Origin: Arthonia radiata
Taxonomy: Eukaryota; Ascomycota; Arthoniomycetes; Arthoniales; Arthoniaceae
Reading direction: 5' to 3'
Length of the DNA stretch: 64,000 nt
Assembly: GCA_002989075.1 (NCBI GenBank)
Contig: PSQN01000002.1
Location: 388,097 to 452,096, forward strand
Program-made: the position numbers and the translations under genes
The notes under the pieces: model-generated
What the model was told of the DNA's origin: nothing
Seen by the model: the letters and a program-made list of their open reading frames with translations, nothing else
The model's database searches: none
Shown here: positions 58,001-64,000 of the stretch, one piece after another
How the letters are laid out: each line of letters begins with the position of its first letter
Position numbering within the stretch: the first letter of the stretch is position 1

Positions 58001-60212
58001 TGCTAGTTTAAAAGGTATTACTAGGTATTTATAGTACTTGTATCGGATATAAAACGCTGTCTTTTACTTATCCCCTTTATAGATATAAATACAGTAATAG
58101 GTATTATAAAGATTAAGCTTTATAAATACCTTTAAGCCTTGTAGACGATTAAGAATCTTAGAGACTAGCGGCAATACGTAGCAATTCTTTATAGTTATAT
58201 TGTTTAAACTGCGGTAGTTAACATACAGTCTCAACGATCTGTCTACCTTAAGCACAAATAGAACTAGAGTACCCGCTAGACTAGTAGAGGGTTGTATCTA
58301 CCCTTTCTTAATTATAGTATCTAGGTACTTTCGAAGCGTCTTTAGCTTATTCTGCGATATAGGGTAGATTGGCTTATATAGAGGCTCCGTACTATCCTTA
58401 AGCTCGATCTTATAAGTATGCTTACTAAGCGGCGCAAGCTTACTCGACAGTTCTTTAGAAAAGATATCTTTATATTTAGCGTACTAAGGAGGAAGCTTAT
58501 CTCGCTTCTCTACTTTCTTAGGCTCGCTATTCGGGGTTCGGTCTAGCGGCAAACTAACGTCTAATAAGACCGCTATTTAATACTTATAACGTTTATCCGC
58601 TCCTATCTATAGGATCACGGAGTAACACTATTCGTCTCTTTATAAATATACTAAAATTATGTCTTTATTAACAATCTCAATAAATTTAGCTCTTACTACC
58701 CGTTCTTCGGGCGCAGAAAGGTTTCTCTAAGCGATTATTCTTATCGTCCAGCTAATCTAGAGCTCAACTTGCTTAAGCTATAGGTATCCTAAGACGAGAC
58801 TGTATTCTATAAAGTTAGCCGAATATAGGTAGAGTTGGTAATACCGTTTCTCTCTATATACGTCTCTTACGGTTACGTTTACGTTATAAGTACTATAAAG
58901 CTGTAGCTTATTTTTATTAAGAAATTTAATATGCGGGAGCTTTACTTTATACAATTTTTACTATCCTCTTTTAAGCACAATACGATAATTAATAAGGTTA
59001 ATCTCTATACCGGAATCTACTAGCGCAAGAACCTCTTGCGGCGATCTATTTAGCTGTACCGAGACTTTAATTCGTTCTCGCCGTTAATCGATAGCCCTAA
59101 GCTTTAGAGACGCGAGACTTACTCTTAGGGCCTATCGTTTCTTCGTCTAACTAGCGTCGAATTGATACCGGTTTAGGGCGTAGTACATTTAGTAGCATAA
59201 TATCCTTTCTAATTGTACGTAAAGCAGGTAATATTTGTCTTACTATATATCGACCCTAGTTGCCCCTATACGGTAGAGCTATTGTCTCTTTATCGGACCG
59301 GCAAGTTGCCTCGTCCTTGGTATAAACCGCCTCGTCCGCGGTCCGACCCCTGTAGAGATGCTCTAGCGTTATAACCACTATAGTTTGTATCCGATCCGTT
59401 ATTAGAGCGATTTTAGTTTGTATTAGTGTTACGGGCGTCCCGCGATATACTACGATTAACATTTATATATTAATAAACTTTCTTTAGAAGCTCGTTTATA
59501 TCTTTAAGTAGGTTCTTTAAGAGACCTTGCTTAATTAGCTTCGCCTTAATTTATAAAGGCAAGCGCGTATAGTAGAATACGGCCTAATTTGGGTTCGGTA
59601 TCTTACTACCTAGCAACTTAGTTTCTTCGTTCTATAGAAAGCTTAAGAAGTCCTCGAGCTTCTACGTCGAACTCTATATCGACGTAAAGAACTTTTCTGC
59701 GTTAACTATAGTAGCCGTAGCTAGGTTAATAATATATTCTATTACTTATTCTTTAAAGTACGCCTATACGTAGAGCGACGTCTTCTCTTTGTTCTCTTCG
59801 GCGTAAGTTTGCTATCTATCCGCCAGGTCTCTAGGAAGTCTCTAAACGTACTAAATAATAATATAAACGTTGTTGGGGTCCAAGACGTTAGCTATCTAAA
59901 ATCTTTTTTTAATGGTTTAAGTCTATTGAGTGCTTATAGAGCTTATAGCTCTCTTAAGCTTAAACGCCTCTTTCTTAAGAAGCTCGTTAATCTAGCTTTA
60001 AAGGCTTAAATTGCCCTGTAGCCGCTTACTACCAGCTTCCGAATTACAAATAGACTGGAGCTTAACTTCGAGTATTTACTTTTTAAGCTTAAGCTTCTTA
60101 ATAGTGTGCTGCTACTGCTATACTAGCAGTTCTTATCTTAGCTTTTGTACCTCAACGCTTAAGAAAGCGCTAAAGAGGAATTCTTCGCGGTTAGAGCCTT
60201 AGTAAGCCCCTT
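55000..60212 (-). mobile_element. Second Ty3/Gypsy lineage, broken fossil
   Basis: Minus orientation. Recognisable parts from right to left are a gag region (60,200-59,250), reverse transcriptase (about 58,500-57,500, with a readable block at 58,064-58,255), RNase H, and an integrase core (55,964-56,161). It differs clearly from the neighbouring Gypsy elements in gag and RT. No LTR pair was found; the left end is uncertain and the right end is cut by the + oriented element. The coding region is broken by many RIP-like changes, and it must be older than the element inserted in it. Confidence 0.75.
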
Positions 60213-60662
60213 TGTTACGATCTTACTATGTTAGACTAGTACAGGGCTGAGCGCAGCCCGCCTCATTAGAGCATTATACAGCATACCCGATGACTCCAAT
60301 ATAGCGACGTCGGCGACGTCGCTATATCGCAATAGGATCCCGACTACGCGACAAAGGAAGTGTCGGGACCGTCGGACATAGAGGAACATACCTATGTACC
60401 TTAGACTATATAGCTAGACTAATGGCCGACCCTAGGATAGACTTTAGTCTATTAACTTAATATCTAAATACAAGTTTCTTAACTATATTTAGGTAACGTA
60501 CTTTATCTTCTATCTACTTTAGTTAAGCTTCTCTTACCTTCTGTAATTTATCTCGCCTCTCCTGTCTTTTAGTCTCTAGCATACAAGATACCTACCACTA
60601 AGGTCAATAAGTACACAAGGCAAGTAAGCCTTAGTTCGGTTCTCTTAGCAACCGGCGTTATA
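60213..60662 (+). repeat. 5' LTR of the + Gypsy element, with divergent U3
   Basis: About 450 bp. The 3' half (from about 60,395) is the reverse complement of the first half of the 472-bp LTRs. The 5' half is unrelated to them and is GC-richer, so this is a sister subfamily with its own U3. Confidence 0.8.
60299..60327. repeat. Perfect 13-bp inverted repeat with 3-nt loop inside the LTR
   Basis: Arms atatagcgacgtc (60,299-60,311) and gacgtcgctatat (60,315-60,327) flank ggc. It can form a hairpin and lies in the U3-like half of the LTR. A smaller inverted repeat (gggctgagcgcagccc) lies about 55 bp upstream. Confidence 0.8.
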
Positions 60663-63600
60663 CTTTAACAGACTCGCTATAAAAGTAGAGAAAGCAGATT
60701 AATTATGTCTACTACTTCGGCACCCAATAGCCGCAATGCTGCGGACAGATTAGCTAATAGAATGGCTAGTACGAGTAAGATATCGGACGTTAACACTAAG
60801 ATAGGAAAAAGCTTCTTAGGTAAACGTTCTAAAGTTACTTTATTTTTAATACGCCTAGCTATATACTTTAAAACTTATAAAGACTAGTTCTCGAATAATA
60901 CTACTATAGTTCTATTCGCTACCTCTTATATAGACAGAGATGCCTACAAGTAGGTCGAGTATTATCTCGACGACTTCTTGTTTACTTCAATAAAGAGTAG
61001 GCGCGAGGATACCGATAAGTTCTTCGCTAGCTTTATCTTCTTTTAGAAGAAGCTTTATAAAATCTTTAGACAGACCGACGCCGGACGCGTCGCTATTAGA
61101 AAGCTTAGAAACCTTAAACAAATAGGACCAGCAAGCAGGTACGCCGCTAAATTTATACAGTATACTAATTAAACAGGATAGAACGAGAAACCCCTTATTA
61201 AGACCTTTTATAAAGGACTTAAGGATTATATTAAGAAAATAATCTATATTCGTAGAGAAAAGTTTAATAATCTCGACAACTTTATATAACGAGCAAAGGA
61301 GATCGACGATAGTAATTTTAAAAGATAGATAAAAAAGAAGAGTAACCCTACTAATAGGTTCTATAGAACAAAGAATTAAGCAAACTTACGATAAGACCGA
61401 GGCGATCCAATAGAGCTAGATTTTATAAAGCCTCGAGGAAAACTAAACAACCAAGAAAGAGAACACAGAATAAAGAATAAGCTATACTTGTATTGCAGAA
61501 AACTAGGGCACTAAGTTAAAGAATACTATTCTAAGAAACAACAGTTTAATAGTACCGGTAGAGGCGGGCACAACAATCGATCTTAGAAACCCCGACTCCC
61601 ACAACAATAGTTTAACATAACTACTTAGATAAAAGAGGACAACGGTCGCGATAAGGCAATAAAACTACTAGCAGCCTTCTCCGACCGTTGGCAGAAGGAT
61701 CCAACCGAGGGTTGTTCTCTTTAAGAATTAGGTCTCCTACAAAAGACTATCTAGAACTAGTATAAGTACGTTACTAGACTAACTAAGGAGCAGAAGGACA
61801 TCTACTAAGATACCTTCTATAACCAGGAAAACACTCACTAGGTTTTGTCTAATGAGAACTACTATAAGTAGAATTTATTTAATTTACACAAAAACTGGGA
61901 TATAGATATTGAGTTATAGGAAGAAACAAAGGAACGACAAATAAAATAGAAACAACGAAACTTATAGAACTGAAACAACATTAACTGTACTATTCTAAGA
62001 CAGTAGATATAAGATACCGCTACACTACACGAAACACTATTCTAAACTGCGTGCTACGATAATAATTATACGACCCACGAATCTAATAAATTGGGATCAG
62101 AATGGTAGCCAAAGAAACCGACATCTCTAAAATAAGGTTCGATACAAGAACTAGGTCTCATCCGAGGACGATCTAGGTCACCTTATCTAGAAACCCAAGG
62201 GAAATTTAAGGAAGAACAGACTATAGAAGCTAAGCAAGATAGCAGCTACGATGCGTTATAGGCAAGACAACGACTTAAAGACGAAAATATAAATTCTAAT
62301 AGTACAGAATCCTCGCTCGAGAACAATACTAATTAGAAAGAGCAAACTCTAATCCGTTGGGAAGGAATAATATAGAGACTTTGTTAGTTAGCCTTCTACG
62401 ATAGGAAGTTAAGCGCTAATAAAGATATTAACGATATTCTAAGATATATTTACTTACGCCTACGACGACTAGTAGACCACCTTATTAGAGGTCTAGAACT
62501 ATATAGTTAGTACCAATATCTTTAACTAACAATGTACAACTTATAGACACAATAAGTTTTAACTAGCGATAGTTGTATAATTAAAGCAGGGATCGTAAAT
62601 AATAAACTAGACGTTATAATAAAAGTAGTACTAGAACACTTTATACAGGAATTCTTATAGCAAATTAACTAACAATAGGTTTCAGTACCTAAAATACTTT
62701 AGAACGTATATAATTAACAGAGAAAAGACTAGGCCAACTACTTTAAGGGCAGCAGTACCGGCCCGTTCAACGGTTAGACCCTCTAAGAGTCTAGCTCTAC
62801 GCGAGCTCGGCTGCTTATAGAATATACCTATATACTCGGGCAACAATAAACTATAGAAACATTAAAATTATAATCGATTTAGGCGTAATAGGCAACTTTA
62901 TCTTAATACGCTGCGTTAAGGAGTACTAGATACAAACATAAAAGAAGAAATTACCCTACGTACTGTCTAGATTTTAAGGGGCAGAGGAAAGAGTCGACTA
63001 CAAGACTTTACCAATAGGTATAATAATTAGAGACTATTAGGAAGAAATTACTTATAATATCGTAGATATTAACCAGTATTACGCTATGCTAGGTATACCC
63101 TAGTTGCAACAATATAACCTAGAAGTAGATTAGAGAACTAAGAAACTCCTTTTTACTAGATATAAGTACTCTAGACAAGAGTCGTTTTACAGAACGAATA
63201 CTCTATAAGCTAATTTTAGTAGTAAAAATAAGAAGCGCGATAAGAAACTTACGCGGGCCAGCACTACTATACTCCGATATTCAGACATCCTACGAGAGGA
63301 GTCTAACGCAGTATCTCGTCTATAGCCAACTACACGCAAGTATAAACAAAAGACGACTGCACGCTAACAATTCTATACGATAACAAGTATTTAGTTAATT
63401 ACTAAGATACCTAAGGAATACGATTAATTCCGATACCTGTTTAAAGAAGCTGAGCCGGACTTAGCTCTCCTAGAATACAAACTGTAAGATTATACAATAC
63501 CTTTATAAGAAGGCAAAACGCTAACATTCGGTCTAATATACTCTCTATTAGAAGCAGAAAATTAAGCGCTTCGCGATTATCTTAACAAGAACCTTAAAAA

Positions 63601-64000
63601 AGGATTTATCTGGAAGTTAATATTACTAGCCGGATACCCGATACTCTTCGTACTAAAGAAGAATAGCAAACTACGACTCTACGTAGATTATAGATAACTA
63701 AACAGAGTAACTATTAAGAACCGATACCCTTTACTATATATTGACGAAATAATAGACCGATTGTATAACGTGCAATAGTTTACTAAGTTTAATCTACGAG
63801 GAGCCTATAACTTAATCTATATAAAGGAAGACAAAGAATGAAAGACAGCCTTCTGTACTAGACACAGACTTTTCGAGTATTGCGTTATGCTCTTCGGGCT
63901 AATAAACGTATCAGCATTATTTTAGAAGCTAATTAATAACATACTTAGTAATTACCTAGATATATTTATAACTGCTTATCTAGACGATATTCTAGTATAC

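Larger units (their letters stand above)
44741..64000. other. AT-rich, RIP-like island of nested LTR-retrotransposon fossils
   Basis: From about 44,740 to the end the sequence is full of TpA steps and short on CpA and TpG while CpG is kept. That is the footprint of fungal repeat-induced point mutation, which changes CpA to TpA in duplicated DNA. Host genes stop at the boundary. The island is made of at least four retroelement pieces, listed separately. Confidence 0.85.
60213..64000 (+). mobile_element. Ty3/Gypsy element related to the whole one, + orientation, runs off the window
   Basis: Begins with an LTR at 60,213-60,662, then an internal start shared with the 46.7-54.0 kb element. Order on +: gag from about 60,705, CCHC region near 61,480-61,540, protease, and the reverse transcriptase catalytic block (YLDD at 63,977-63,988) at the very end. 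RNase H, integrase and 3' LTR lie outside. It is broken by many RIP-like changes, though the gag start has a 60-codon open stretch. It interrupts the gag region of the minus-strand Gypsy fossil. Confidence 0.85.

Noticed and set aside
1-64000. tRNA genes, rRNA, CRISPR arrays, telomere repeats
   Set aside because: I looked for B-box-like GGTTCGA arms, regular spacer arrays and TTAGGG runs and saw none that could be supported.

Overview
The window looks like a chromosome segment of a filamentous ascomycete (Pezizomycotina, plausibly a dothideomycete; the class is inference). Short introns of about 46-140 nt with GT..CTAAC..AG signals, fungal-only protein families and an AT-rich block that looks damaged by repeat-induced point mutation (RIP) all point that way. 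Gene models were read by eye: splice sites were accepted when frame, splice consensus and protein-family continuity agreed.

Layout. 1-11 kb is a dense housekeeping block: Pus4/TruB tRNA pseudouridine synthase (cut by the window start), an RFTS-domain protein with a Cys/His finger, a small HSBP1-like coiled-coil protein, an eight-helix membrane protein with a GC-AG intron, an SRR1-like protein, the nucleolar ribosome-assembly factor EBP2 and an ER protein disulfide isomerase of the ERp38/TigA type. 11.3-15.3 kb holds two tandem F-box paralogues; the second looks decayed in its 3' half. A small secreted protein gene follows (15.4-16.1 kb). After 2.7 kb of gene-free DNA comes the very large TFIIIC B-box-binding subunit gene (18.8-25.2 kb), then an unknown conserved-looking ORF (25.9-26.6 kb).

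28-38 kb is an accessory region. Four divergent members of one unrecognised protein family (28.2, 29.4, 36.2 and 37.4 kb, all on +) flank a 1180-residue DUF4470-MYND gene (30.9-34.6 kb, minus) whose two halves I joined across a 139-nt intron. Two family members are intact. The other two keep their frame but carry in-frame TGA codons. 39.4-42.1 kb carries a coiled-coil gene that seems to change frame twice. 42.1-44.7 kb is gene-poor and includes a degenerate ~170-bp tandem duplication.

At about 44.74 kb composition changes sharply to TA-rich sequence poor in CpA/TpG, and this runs to the window end. It is a nest of LTR-retrotransposon fossils: a Ty1/Copia fragment (44.9-45.4 kb); a structurally whole but coding-dead Ty3/Gypsy chromovirus-like element in minus orientation (46,668-54,010) with 472-bp LTRs and a perfect 5-bp target duplication; a second Gypsy lineage in minus orientation (about 55.0-60.2 kb); and, cutting into that one, a + oriented relative of the first element from 60,213 past the window end.

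No bacterial-type operon, CRISPR array, tRNA or rRNA gene was seen. The observations most worth following are the four-gene family with TGA-only interruptions beside the RIP island, and the unidentified sequence into which the whole Gypsy element inserted.
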